A program made the position numbers and the translations under genes. From NCBI RefSeq assembly GCF_947499585.1, contig NZ_CANMOO010000004.1, positions 204,651 through 268,650 on the forward strand: 64,000 nucleotides of DNA, given 5' to 3'. The notes under the pieces are model-generated. The model was not told the origin of the DNA. It saw nothing but the letters and a program-made list of their open reading frames with translations, and ran no database searches. The stretch is from an uncultured Allomuricauda sp. (GTDB lineage: Bacteria; Bacteroidota; Bacteroidia; Flavobacteriales; Flavobacteriaceae). The first letter of the stretch is position 1, and the number at the start of each line of letters is the position of its first letter. Positions 45,242 through 54,037 of this stretch are shown here, piece by piece.

Positions 45242-46594
45242 ATGTCTAAAGACATCCGGATTAAAAAAGGGTTAAACATCAACCTTATCGGGGCAGCAGA
45301 ACAGACTACTTCCAAAGCCGTTTTAAGTAACGTATACGCCCTAAACCTAGATGATTTTCACGGAATAACACCAAAAATGTTGGTAAAACAGGGGGCCGAA
45401 GTTAAAGCGGGAGAACCTCTTTTTTACAACAAGAACAAAGAAGATATGTTCTTTGTTTCTCCAGTAAGCGGTGAATTGGTGGAAATTATTCGTGGAGCTA
45501 GAAGAAAAATCTTAACGCTCAAAATCCTTGCGGATAAAACGCAAGAGTATTTGGAGCATAAAACAATTAATATAGAAAAGTCTGATGCTGAGAGTATCAA
45601 GACTTTTTTATTGCAATCTGGTGGTTGGTCGTTTTTAAAACAACGCCCTTATGATATTATCGCAAATCCGGAAATAACACCTAAGGCTATATTCATATCT
45701 GGTTATACTACAGCCCCTTTAGCGGCAGATGCCAATTATGTTTTAAACGGTAAAGAAGCAGAGCTGCAAGCGGCAATTTCTGCTTTGGGCAAGTTAACAC
45801 CCGGTCAGGTGCACGTCTCAGTTGGTGGAGCAGGTAATTCTCCTCTTGAGAAATTAGACGGGATTACACTTCATAAAGTATCTGGACCACATCCTGCAGG
45901 ATTGGTTGGAACCCAAATAAACAAAATTGATCCTATTAATAAAGGAGAGGTTGCTTGGACCGTAACTCCCCAAGATTTGGTGATTATAGGAGAGTTGTTG
46001 TTAACAGGAAAGTTTAATGCGGAGCGTATAATCGCACTTGCGGGTTCTGTTGTAAAAGCTCCAAAATACTATAGTACTAAAATAGGCGCTGAAATTTCTA
46101 CTTTTTTATATGGAAGCGGAGTTAATCAAGACAAGTTCAGATTGATTAATGGCGATGTGCTTACAGGTTCAAAAACACACCCAGAAGGTTATCTTGGATT
46201 CTACAATAATACAGTAACCGCTATTCCAGAAGGCGATGATTATGAATTTTTTGGATGGAATAAGCCAGTTTTCAACAAAATATCATCCACAAGAGCTTTG
46301 ACCTTTTCTTGGATGCAGCCCAAAAAGAAATACGATTTGGATACCAATACCAATGGTGAGCATAGAGCTTTTGTGGTCACAGGCCTTTATGAAGACGTTT
46401 TTCCGTTGGATATTTACCCGTTGCAACTACTTAAAGCATGTATGGTTAAGGATTTAGATGAAATGGAACAATTGGGATTGTATGAAGTGGCTCCGGAGGA
46501 TTTTTCATTAACGGAATTCATTTGTATTTCAAAACAACCACACCAGCAGATAATCAGGGAAGGTTTGGATTTATTGCATCAAGAAATTGGATAA
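45242..46594 (+). CDS. nqrA: Na+-translocating NADH:quinone reductase subunit A
   Basis: 450 residues, the usual length. NqrA is the large peripheral cytoplasmic subunit. Its start DIRIKKGLNINLIGAAEQ, GGAGNSPLEKLDGITLHKVSGPHPAGLVGTQIN and QDLVIIGELLLTGKF are family stretches. First gene of a six-gene operon for the sodium-pumping respiratory complex, which couples NADH oxidation to export of Na+. Overlaps the nqrB region by only one base gap. Confidence 0.97.
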   Translation: MSKDIRIKKGLNINLIGAAEQTTSKAVLSNVYALNLDDFHGITPKMLVKQGAEVKAGEPLFYNKNKEDMFFVSPVSGELVEIIRGARRKILTLKILADKTQEYLEHKTINIEKSDAESIKTFLLQSGGWSFLKQRPYDIIANPEITPKAIFISGYTTAPLAADANYVLNGKEAELQAAISALGKLTPGQVHVSVGGAGNSPLEKLDGITLHKVSGPHPAGLVGTQINKIDPINKGEVAWTVTPQDLVIIGELLLTGKFNAERIIALAGSVVKAPKYYSTKIGAEISTFLYGSGVNQDKFRLINGDVLTGSKTHPEGYLGFYNNTVTAIPEGDDYEFFGWNKPVFNKISSTRALTFSWMQPKKKYDLDTNTNGEHRAFVVTGLYEDVFPLDIYPLQLLKACMVKDLDEMEQLGLYEVAPEDFSLTEFICISKQPHQQIIREGLDLLHQEIG

Positions 46595-46595
46595 T

Positions 46596-47858
46596 ATGGG
46601 CATGAAAGAAAAATTACATCAGATTAAATTAAAGTATAGAGGTAAAAAAATGGCACCTGCCTTTAATGCCATACATACTTTTCTGTATTCGCCAAATGAA
46701 ACTACGCATTCTGGCAGTCATGTTCGTTCAGCTGACGATTTAAAGCGTACGATGAATACGGTGATTATGGCTTTGGTTCCATGTCTTTTATTTGGAATAT
46801 TCAATGCGGGTTATCAACATTATTCCGCAATTAATGGTTTTCCTGCAGAATTTTCACTTTTCGAACACTTTCTAACATGGGAGAACTTTTGGTTAGGAGC
46901 AATAACAGTGTTACCAATTGTTATAGTTTCTTATGGAGTTGGATTGGCAATTGAATTCATTTTTGCCGTAATAAAAGGTCATGAAGTAGAAGAAGGATAT
47001 TTGGTGACTGGAATGTTGGTTCCTCTTATAGTACCTGTAGATACCCCATTATGGATGTTAGCCGTTGCAGTAGCCTTCGGTGTAGTAATAGGAAAAGAAG
47101 TTTTTGGAGGAACTGGGATGAATATATTGAATCCCGCATTGACCATTCGTGCTTTCTTATTCTTTGCTTATCCTACTTGGATGAGTGGTGATAAGGTATG
47201 GGTGCATGGTGCCAAAGAAGGTGTAACACAAGCGGGTTCCGCTGATGCCATTTCTGGGGAGACCGTTTTGGGATATTTAGCTCAAGGGAGTACTGAATTT
47301 TCATACTCGCTTTCAGATATGTTTTACGGTTTTATTCCTGGTTCAGTAGGCGAGACGTCAACAGTATTGATTTTACTTGGCGGATTGTTCCTTGTTTTCT
47401 CAAAAATAGCTTCATGGCGAATTATGTTGAGCGCCGTGATCGGATCCCTTGCAATGGGCTTGATTTTTAATGGTATTGTTGCTGCAGAATGGATTCCTGA
47501 GTATAGTAAGTTCTATGGATTAATGAATTTTGAATACTGGCAACATTTGTTGGTGGGAGGTCTTGCCTTTGGGATTGTCTTCATGGCAACTGACCCTGTA
47601 ACCGGATCGCAGACCAATAGGGGTAAATGGATTTATGGATTCTTGATAGGATTTATGTCTGTAATGATTCGTGTATTCAATCCAGGGTACCCAGAAGGAG
47701 TGTTCTTGGCAATCTTGTTAATGAACGTTTTTGCACCTACAATTGACCACTATGTGGTAAGAGGTAATATCAAAAGAAGAATGAAACGATTAAAGACGGC
47801 TACCATACATCCTAAGGTTACTGATGGTGTTGAAGCGTTAAAAACGGAAACAGTATAA
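46596..47858 (+). CDS. nqrB: Na+-translocating NADH:quinone reductase subunit B
   Basis: 420 residues from ATG 46596, polytopic membrane protein with about nine helices (IMALVPCLLFGIFNAGYQH, FEHFLTWENFWLGAI). NqrB carries a covalent FMN on a Thr; the matching motif here is DAISGETVLG with Thr223, where the usual Ala before Thr is Glu. FGGTGMNILNPALTIRAFLFFAYP and MATDPVTGSQTNRGKWIYG are conserved. It also holds riboflavin in related enzymes. Confidence 0.96.
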   Translation: MGMKEKLHQIKLKYRGKKMAPAFNAIHTFLYSPNETTHSGSHVRSADDLKRTMNTVIMALVPCLLFGIFNAGYQHYSAINGFPAEFSLFEHFLTWENFWLGAITVLPIVIVSYGVGLAIEFIFAVIKGHEVEEGYLVTGMLVPLIVPVDTPLWMLAVAVAFGVVIGKEVFGGTGMNILNPALTIRAFLFFAYPTWMSGDKVWVHGAKEGVTQAGSADAISGETVLGYLAQGSTEFSYSLSDMFYGFIPGSVGETSTVLILLGGLFLVFSKIASWRIMLSAVIGSLAMGLIFNGIVAAEWIPEYSKFYGLMNFEYWQHLLVGGLAFGIVFMATDPVTGSQTNRGKWIYGFLIGFMSVMIRVFNPGYPEGVFLAILLMNVFAPTIDHYVVRGNIKRRMKRLKTATIHPKVTDGVEALKTETV

Positions 47859-47860
47859 TA

Positions 47861-48610
47861 ATGGGAATTAACACAGATAAAAACTCATATACCGTGATCT
47901 TTGCGATCATAATGGTTGTAATTGTAGGTTCTGTCCTTGCTTTTTTGGCATCTGGCCTAAATGATAGAATCAAGGAAAATGAACGTTTTGAGAAACAACA
48001 GAATATCCTTTACGCCATGGGTGTAAATGAGAATACCGAAGATAGTGGGGTAAATTTTATTCCTACAGATGTAGTTGAGGGTGAGTTTTCAAAATACATT
48101 AAAGAACAATATGTTTTTGTGGATGGTGAGGTTCAAAAAGATGATCAAGCCTTTTTGATTGATATGAAGAAGCAGTTGGCTGCCTTTAAAACTGGAGGTG
48201 AAGCACGGTTACCTATTTTTATCGGTGAAAAAGATGGCAAGAAATCATATATCCTGCCAATGTACGGTAAAGGATTATGGGATGCCATTTGGGGTTTTAT
48301 TTCGGTAGATGACAATATGATAGTTCAGGGAGTTTATTTCGATCATAAAGCGGAAACTCCCGGTCTTGGCGCAAATATAAAAATGCGCTTTTTCATGGAC
48401 GATTTTATAGGTGAATCTTTGTTGGAAGGTAAAAGTTATGCTGGCGTAAGTGTAGCAAAAGGAAACAATGATCCATTGAACAATGATAAAGAGGATAATG
48501 AAGTGGATGCACTTGCAGGTGCAACGATCACTGGAAATGGAGTTTCAGCGATGATAAAAGAAACCTTAAAGGTTTACAAACCTTACTTAGAAACTATTAG
48601 AACGAATTAA
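47861..48610 (+). CDS. nqrC: Na+-translocating NADH:quinone reductase subunit C
   Basis: 249 residues: one N-terminal membrane helix (YTVIFAIIMVVIVGSVLAFL) and a periplasmic FMN-binding domain. The FMN attachment motif is DALAGATITGNGV with Thr222. ETPGLGANI and YGKGLWDAIWGFI are family stretches. ApbE, encoded at 51759, would attach the FMN. Confidence 0.96.
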   Translation: MGINTDKNSYTVIFAIIMVVIVGSVLAFLASGLNDRIKENERFEKQQNILYAMGVNENTEDSGVNFIPTDVVEGEFSKYIKEQYVFVDGEVQKDDQAFLIDMKKQLAAFKTGGEARLPIFIGEKDGKKSYILPMYGKGLWDAIWGFISVDDNMIVQGVYFDHKAETPGLGANIKMRFFMDDFIGESLLEGKSYAGVSVAKGNNDPLNNDKEDNEVDALAGATITGNGVSAMIKETLKVYKPYLETIRTN

Positions 48611-48611
48611 T

Positions 48612-49259
48612 ATGGCATTGCTTTCAAAAAAAGATGCAAATCTAATTTTAGACCCATTAGCGGATAACAACCCAATAACCATTCAGGTTTTGGGAATCTG
48701 TTCAGCATTAGCAATTACAGCGGAACTTAAGGCCTCTTTGGTAATGGCAATCTCGGTAATTTTTGTACTGGGAGTGGGTAACGTGGTCATCTCATTGATG
48801 CGTAACGTGATTCCTTCAAAAATCAGGATTATTGTCCAACTTATCGTTGTGGCAACCTTGGTGATTATTGTAGACCAGGTTTTAAAGGCATTTGCATATG
48901 AGTTGAGTAAAACCCTTTCGGTTTTTGTTGGGTTGATTATTACCAACTGTATTATTATGGGGCGTTTTGAGGCATTTGCTTTGGGTAATGGTCCATGGAA
49001 ATCCTTTTTAGATGGCATTGGTAACGCACTTGGCTATGGAGTAATACTGATTATTGTTGGGTTTTTCCGTGAGCTTTTTGGTTCAGGGACTTTATTTGGA
49101 ATTCCTGTATTGGGAGATCCAATTGCAAAAACTGGTTTATACGCAACTGGTTATGAGAATAATGGATTCATGATTATACCACCAGCTGCGTTGATAGTTG
49201 TGGGTATTATCATTTGGGTGCAACGCTCAAGAAACAAAGCATTAATAGAAGAAGCATAA
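48612..49259 (+). CDS. nqrD: Na+-translocating NADH:quinone reductase subunit D
   Basis: 215 residues, six membrane helices. ICSALAITAELKASLVMAI at the N-terminus, TNCIIMGRFEAFALGNG and LGYGVILIIVGFFRELFGSGTLFG are typical. With NqrE it forms the membrane core that carries an iron-sulfur centre. Confidence 0.96.
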   Translation: MALLSKKDANLILDPLADNNPITIQVLGICSALAITAELKASLVMAISVIFVLGVGNVVISLMRNVIPSKIRIIVQLIVVATLVIIVDQVLKAFAYELSKTLSVFVGLIITNCIIMGRFEAFALGNGPWKSFLDGIGNALGYGVILIIVGFFRELFGSGTLFGIPVLGDPIAKTGLYATGYENNGFMIIPPAALIVVGIIIWVQRSRNKALIEEA

Positions 49260-49269
49260 ATAAGATAGT

Positions 49270-50010
49270 ATGTTAGAGCATTTAGAATTGTTTTTTAAGT
49301 CCATCTTCATAGACAACATGGTTTTTGCGGTCTTTTTAGGAATGTGTTCCTATTTAGCCGTATCCAAAAAAGTTGCAACCGCTGTAGGATTGGGCGCTGC
49401 GGTAATATTCGTTTTAGCGGTTACCGTGCCATTAAACTGGTTGTTGGATCAATACCTTTTGCAAGATGGAGCATTGGTTTGGTTAGGCCCAGAGTATGCA
49501 GATTATAACCTAAGCTTTTTATCATTTATCTTATTCATTGCTACTATAGCAACTATGGTGCAATTGGTAGAAATTGTAGTAGAGAAATTCTCTCCATCCC
49601 TATACAATTCTTTGGGTATTTTCTTGCCTTTGATAGCTGTTAACTGTGCAATTTTAGGAGGTTCGCTATTTATGCAAGCAAGAGAAATTCCTACGTTGGG
49701 ATTAGCTTTCAATTATGGAGTTAGTTCGGGAATAGGATGGTTTTTGGCAATTTTGGCCATTGCAGCGATTCGTGAAAAAATCAGATATTCCAATGTCCCA
49801 GCACCACTTCGCGGATTGGGAATCACATTTATCATTACCGGATTGATGGGAATAGGATTTCAAAGTTTTGGTGGAATGTTGACAGGAGATAATGAAGCTC
49901 CTGAACCAGTGGAGAATACCACAGCAAAAACTATTGAAGAAAAAGAAATTAAAAAAGAGATTGAAGACGAAGAAAAAGCGGTCTCTTATAATGAAGTCAT
50001 AAACAAATAA
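49270..50010 (+). CDS. nqrE: Na+-translocating NADH:quinone reductase subunit E
   Basis: 246 residues: six helices as usual for NqrE (FFKSIFIDNMVFAVFLGMC, LGIFLPLIAVNCAILGGSLFM, GLGITFIITGLMGIGFQSFGG), then a charged tail of about 40 residues (from GDNEAPEPVENT) rich in Glu and Lys. Vibrio NqrE is about 198 residues, so the tail is an extension. Symmetric partner of NqrD. Confidence 0.96.
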   Translation: MLEHLELFFKSIFIDNMVFAVFLGMCSYLAVSKKVATAVGLGAAVIFVLAVTVPLNWLLDQYLLQDGALVWLGPEYADYNLSFLSFILFIATIATMVQLVEIVVEKFSPSLYNSLGIFLPLIAVNCAILGGSLFMQAREIPTLGLAFNYGVSSGIGWFLAILAIAAIREKIRYSNVPAPLRGLGITFIITGLMGIGFQSFGGMLTGDNEAPEPVENTTAKTIEEKEIKKEIEDEEKAVSYNEVINK

Positions 50011-50012
50011 AG

Positions 50013-51320
50013 ATGATATTAGCTACAAGTACGGGTGGTACTATTTTAATAACGGTAGTTGCATTTCTAGTTTTATTATTGCTTTTGGTAGCGTTGTTAC
50101 TTTTCACCAAAGAAAAGCTTTCACCTTCTGGTCCGGTAACATTGACCATTAACGGAGAAAAGCAAATAGAAGTAGCCTCTGGTGGCACTCTACTTTCTAC
50201 ATTGGGAAACCAAAAAGTATTTTTGCCATCAGCATGCGGTGGTGGTGGAACCTGTATTCAGTGTGAGTGTCACGTGCTTTCAGGTGGCGGTGAGGCATTG
50301 CCAACCGAAACCCCGCATTTTTCTCGAAAAGAGCTGCAACATGGTGCTCGTTTGGCCTGTCAAGTTAAGGTAAAGCAAGACATGGAGATTACCATTCCTG
50401 AAGAAGTCTTCGGAATTAAAAAATGGGCAGGAAAAGTTGTACGTAACTACAACGTTGCTTCGTTTATCAAGGAATTTGTTGTTGAGATTCCTGAGGATAT
50501 GAATTATAAAGCAGGTGGATATATTCAAATTGAAATTCCTCCATGCGAAGTGAAGTATTCAGATATTGATATTACGGCTCATCCAGAAGAGCATGAAACT
50601 CCGGATAAATTCAAGAATGAATGGGACAAATTTAATTTGTGGCCACTGGTCATGAAGAATCCAGAAACTGTGGAACGTGCTTATTCCATGGCTTCTTATC
50701 CTGCGGAAGGTCGTGAAATCATGTTGAATGTACGGATTGCGACTCCACCATGGGATCGCTCCAAAAATGGATGGATGGATGTGAACCCTGGTGTTGCCTC
50801 TTCCTATATTTTCGGATTAAAAGAAGGCGACCCTGTTACTATTTCAGGACCCTTCGGTGAGTTCTTTATCAACGAGTCAGAATCTGAAATGCTATATGTA
50901 GGTGGTGGTGCAGGTATGGCTCCAATGCGTTCACACTTATATCATTTGTTCAAAACCCTAAAAACAAATAGAAAAGTTACCTATTGGTATGGAGGGCGTT
51001 CAAAAAGAGAGTTGTTCTACATTGATCACTTTAAACAATTAGAACAAGAATTTCCAAATTTTAAATTCTATATGGCGCTTTCTGAGCCTATGGAAGAGGA
51101 TAATTGGAAAGTAAAAGAAGATATGGATGCTGATGGAGATGGTTTTGTTGGATTTATTCATAACTGTGTTATAGATAATTATCTAAATCATCATGAGTCT
51201 CCTGAAGATATAGAATTGTATTTCTGTGGTCCTCCGTTAATGAACAAAGCTGTTCAGAAAATGGGAGAGGATTTTGGTATTCCAGATGAGCACATCAGGT
51301 TTGATGACTTTGGAGGATAA
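50013..51320 (+). CDS. nqrF: Na+-translocating NADH:quinone reductase subunit F
   Basis: 435 residues, the NADH-oxidising subunit. An N-terminal membrane helix is followed by a 2Fe-2S domain (CGGGGTCIQCECHVLSGG and a later LACQVKV Cys), an FAD domain (RAYSMASYPAEG) and an NADH-binding domain (MLYVGGGAGMAPMRSH, ELYFCGPPLMN). Two bases follow the nqrE stop. A clear terminator lies 43 bases after the stop, ending the operon. Confidence 0.97.
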   Translation: MILATSTGGTILITVVAFLVLLLLLVALLLFTKEKLSPSGPVTLTINGEKQIEVASGGTLLSTLGNQKVFLPSACGGGGTCIQCECHVLSGGGEALPTETPHFSRKELQHGARLACQVKVKQDMEITIPEEVFGIKKWAGKVVRNYNVASFIKEFVVEIPEDMNYKAGGYIQIEIPPCEVKYSDIDITAHPEEHETPDKFKNEWDKFNLWPLVMKNPETVERAYSMASYPAEGREIMLNVRIATPPWDRSKNGWMDVNPGVASSYIFGLKEGDPVTISGPFGEFFINESESEMLYVGGGAGMAPMRSHLYHLFKTLKTNRKVTYWYGGRSKRELFYIDHFKQLEQEFPNFKFYMALSEPMEEDNWKVKEDMDADGDGFVGFIHNCVIDNYLNHHESPEDIELYFCGPPLMNKAVQKMGEDFGIPDEHIRFDDFGG

Positions 51321-51362
51321 TGAACGGATTGCTATTCCTGCCAAGGTGGGAATCTAAAATAC

Positions 51363-51388
51363 AAACCGATACCTTCAAGTATCGGTTT
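51363..51388 (+). terminator. Intrinsic terminator after nqrF
   Basis: AAACCGATAC (51363-51372) and GTATCGGTTT (51379-51388) form a perfect 10-bp stem with a 6-base loop, and a run of seven T follows from 51386. Confidence 0.9.
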
Positions 51389-51398
51389 TTTTAATTAT

Positions 51399-51758
51399 AT
51401 GAGAAGAGTATTAACAGAACAAGAGCTTCATAATTTGGCCATGAATATTGTTGGTAGACAATTGGAGGAGGATGGTTTTGAATTTATGGGTATCAACAGT
51501 AAACCTAAGAAGAATCCCCAGTACGTTTGTCTCAAAGACAAAATTCTACATTTTATTGTGGTACGCAACGTAGTGTATCCCCAGAACACAAAAGAATTTG
51601 ATGTGAAGCTGATGCAGAAATTAAAGAGTCATGCTGATAAATTTGAAGCTAAGACGTATTATGCGGGTGTGGGACTTTCCAACGCATCAAACCAGGAGTT
51701 ACCAGTATATTTAAATGAAGAATATATTGTGGATTATCAAGGACTAATTGAAATATAA
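51399..51758 (+). CDS. Small conserved protein between nqrF and apbE
   Basis: 119 residues. Starts right after the nqrF terminator and abuts apbE with no gap (TAA then ATG). Alpha/beta sequence with no signal peptide and no membrane segment (LTEQELHNLAMNIVGRQLEEDGFEF, PQYVCLKDKILHFIVVRNVVYP, FEAKTYYAGVGLSN). In related genomes it seems to keep this place and is often given an Nqr-related name from context only. Role in Nqr maturation is an inference from position. Confidence 0.75.
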   Translation: MRRVLTEQELHNLAMNIVGRQLEEDGFEFMGINSKPKKNPQYVCLKDKILHFIVVRNVVYPQNTKEFDVKLMQKLKSHADKFEAKTYYAGVGLSNASNQELPVYLNEEYIVDYQGLIEI

Positions 51759-52772
51759 ATGACAAGACGAATACTTTTTATAATTGGACTTGTCCTGGTT
51801 CTTGGATGCAATTCCAATACATTGATAAAAAATCAAAACGCCGGTAATGCACTGGGCACTACCTATTCCATTATCTATATTTCAGATGTAGAACTGGATT
51901 ATCAACAAGAAATCGATTCTGTTTTTCAAGTGATCAATCAATCACTTTCAACTTATATTCCCACATCAGATATTTCAAAAATTAATAATGGTGATTCAAC
52001 TATAACGGTGGATCATATGTTCCAGGAGGTTTTTAAGACTTCTAGTGAGGTATATGAAGCCTCTAATGGCTACTTTGACCCAACTATTGGTGTCTTAGCA
52101 AACGCTTGGGGTTTTGGGCCGGGAAAACAGCTAAAATTGGATAGTCTTAAAGTTGATAGTTTATTGGGGTATGTTGGTTGGGATAAAGTAAAATTGAACA
52201 ATAATGGTACAATAACTAAAACCCGTTCAGAATTACGTTTTGATTTTAATGCTGTTGCTAAAGGGTACGCTATTGATCGTTTAGGAACGCTATTGGACAC
52301 TAAAGGAATAACGAATTATTTGGTTGAATTAGGTGGAGAAGTGATAACGAGGGGCCAAAATAGTGTTTCAGGCAAACAATGGAGTGTAGGGATAGACGAC
52401 CCTCAGGTTGAGGTTGGACGACAGCTGAAACAGATAATCGTTCTAGAAGATAAGGCCATGGCATCTTCTGGAAATTATAGGAAGTTTAGAATAGACCCAG
52501 AAACTGGAAAAAAGTATGTTCATACCATCAACCCTAAAACTGGATATACTAAAAACTCAAATGTTTTGGCAACTAGTGTGGTAGCAAGTTCCTGCGCTGA
52601 GGCGGATGCATATGCAACAGCTTTTATGGCAATGGATTTGGACGACACCAGAAACTTGTTGGCCAATCAGGATAATTTGGAAGCGTATATCATTTATTTG
52701 AATGAAAGGGGAGAAACGCAAGAGTTTATGACCCCTGGGTTTAAAAGTTTGATTGTAAACACCGATAATTAA
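51759..52772 (+). CDS. apbE: FAD:protein FMN transferase (ApbE), lipoprotein
   Basis: 337 residues. A lipoprotein signal (MTRRILFIIGLVLVLGC) places it in the periplasm. ApbE transfers FMN from FAD to a Thr in NqrB, NqrC and similar proteins, using magnesium. Family stretches are NALGTTYSIIYISD, FDPTIGVLANAWGFGP, RFDFNAVAKGYAIDRLG, YLVELGGEVITRGQN and THTINPKTGY-like VHTINPKTGYTKN, ending in ATSVVASSCAEADAYATAFMAM. Being next to the nqr operon is the usual arrangement. Confidence 0.95.
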   Translation: MTRRILFIIGLVLVLGCNSNTLIKNQNAGNALGTTYSIIYISDVELDYQQEIDSVFQVINQSLSTYIPTSDISKINNGDSTITVDHMFQEVFKTSSEVYEASNGYFDPTIGVLANAWGFGPGKQLKLDSLKVDSLLGYVGWDKVKLNNNGTITKTRSELRFDFNAVAKGYAIDRLGTLLDTKGITNYLVELGGEVITRGQNSVSGKQWSVGIDDPQVEVGRQLKQIIVLEDKAMASSGNYRKFRIDPETGKKYVHTINPKTGYTKNSNVLATSVVASSCAEADAYATAFMAMDLDDTRNLLANQDNLEAYIIYLNERGETQEFMTPGFKSLIVNTDN

Positions 52773-52861
52773 AGCCTTAAAATAGCGCGCTTTAATATTG
52801 CTATTTATATCTAATAGCCTCTTTGTATATTTAACCAACATATTCGTCCAGGCCATATCAC

Positions 52862-53935
52862 ATGTTTTCCTTTACCAATGTTATCCATATCATTATAATT
52901 TTTCAAGGAGCCTTACTCACACTTTACATATTGGTTTCTAACCTCAAAAAAGATAAGGGTGATTTTATACTGGCAGCCATAATTGGGACATTAACAATGC
53001 AAATTTTGGGATTGTTTCTCGCTAATCGAGGAATTGGAAGCACTTATTTTCAGAGTATTAACTGTGCTTATGGTTTTCTTTATGGACCGTTACTCTTTAT
53101 CTACATTAACGCTATAGCACAAAAACAATTTGTTTTTAAAACAAAGCAAGTGCTTCATTTTCTTCCGTTTCTAGCCATTTGTATTGGAATTGTAATTAGT
53201 GAGGGAGGCATTTGCATACCTGAAATCTATATTGTTTATGGGACACATATTTTTATTTACATCTTATTATGTTTTTTAGAAGTTAGAAGATATAAAAAGG
53301 TAGTAAAGGATAGTTACTCAAGATTGGAGTGGTTAAACGTGGGTTGGCTTCATTGGGTTTTTATCATTTTTTCATTGATAGTATTTGTTGACATAACCCA
53401 GTTTATCGCTTTCCTCTTTAAATTTAATACCTATCTGCTAGAAAATGTTGTCTATATATTAGTGCTTATGGCCATTAATCTACTTTACTTTAATGGGTTT
53501 ACTTCATCAAGAAAGCCTTTTGGTTATAGTAAAGAGGATTTGGAATTTTCAACTTCATTGATTTCCCGAAAAAGAATTAACACATCACTGGAAGAAAATA
53601 AAATTCTTATTTCCAGAATAGAAAACCATTTGTCCCAAACAGAATCTTTTAAGAATCTAAATTTGACCATCGCCGTGCTTGCAGAAGAGGTGGATATTCC
53701 AAAACGAAAACTGTCTGAACTAATCAATGATCATTATGATCAAAACTTTGTAGATTTTATAAACACCTTTAGAATAAACTGCGCCAAAAAAAGGTTAATG
53801 AGTCCCAAAGACCCCAATGAGACAATATTGGAAGTATTGTATGAAGTAGGGTTTAATTCAAAGTCATCTTTTAATGCGGCCTTCAAGAAAAAAACAGGAA
53901 TTACTCCTTCTGAGTTTAAAGCCAAATATAATTAA
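52862..53935 (+). CDS. Membrane-anchored AraC-family transcriptional regulator
   Basis: 357 residues with the same plan as the protein at 7001-8056: about seven hydrophobic segments in the first 215 residues (IIIFQGALLTLYILV, LTMQILGLFLANRG) and an AraC helix-turn-helix at the end (AVLAEEVDIPKRKLSELINDHY, LEVLYEVGFNSKSSFNAAFKKKTG). It is followed 100 bases later by the TlpA-like gene, a possible target. Confidence 0.88.
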   Translation: MFSFTNVIHIIIIFQGALLTLYILVSNLKKDKGDFILAAIIGTLTMQILGLFLANRGIGSTYFQSINCAYGFLYGPLLFIYINAIAQKQFVFKTKQVLHFLPFLAICIGIVISEGGICIPEIYIVYGTHIFIYILLCFLEVRRYKKVVKDSYSRLEWLNVGWLHWVFIIFSLIVFVDITQFIAFLFKFNTYLLENVVYILVLMAINLLYFNGFTSSRKPFGYSKEDLEFSTSLISRKRINTSLEENKILISRIENHLSQTESFKNLNLTIAVLAEEVDIPKRKLSELINDHYDQNFVDFINTFRINCAKKRLMSPKDPNETILEVLYEVGFNSKSSFNAAFKKKTGITPSEFKAKYN

Positions 53936-54010
53936 CATTCTAGATTTTTAATGATGTTGAAAAAAGGGTTCGGATTCACGTTTTAAGACGACTGATGTTC
54001 ATTGCCAGCA

Positions 54011-54018
54011 TACATTTG
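54011..54018 (+). promoter_or_regulatory. Flavobacterial -7 element (TACATTTG) upstream of the TlpA-like gene
   Basis: TACATTTG fits TAnnTTTG and lies 19 bases before the ATG at 54038. Confidence 0.45.
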
Positions 54019-54037
54019 GCCAAAATAAACATCAATT

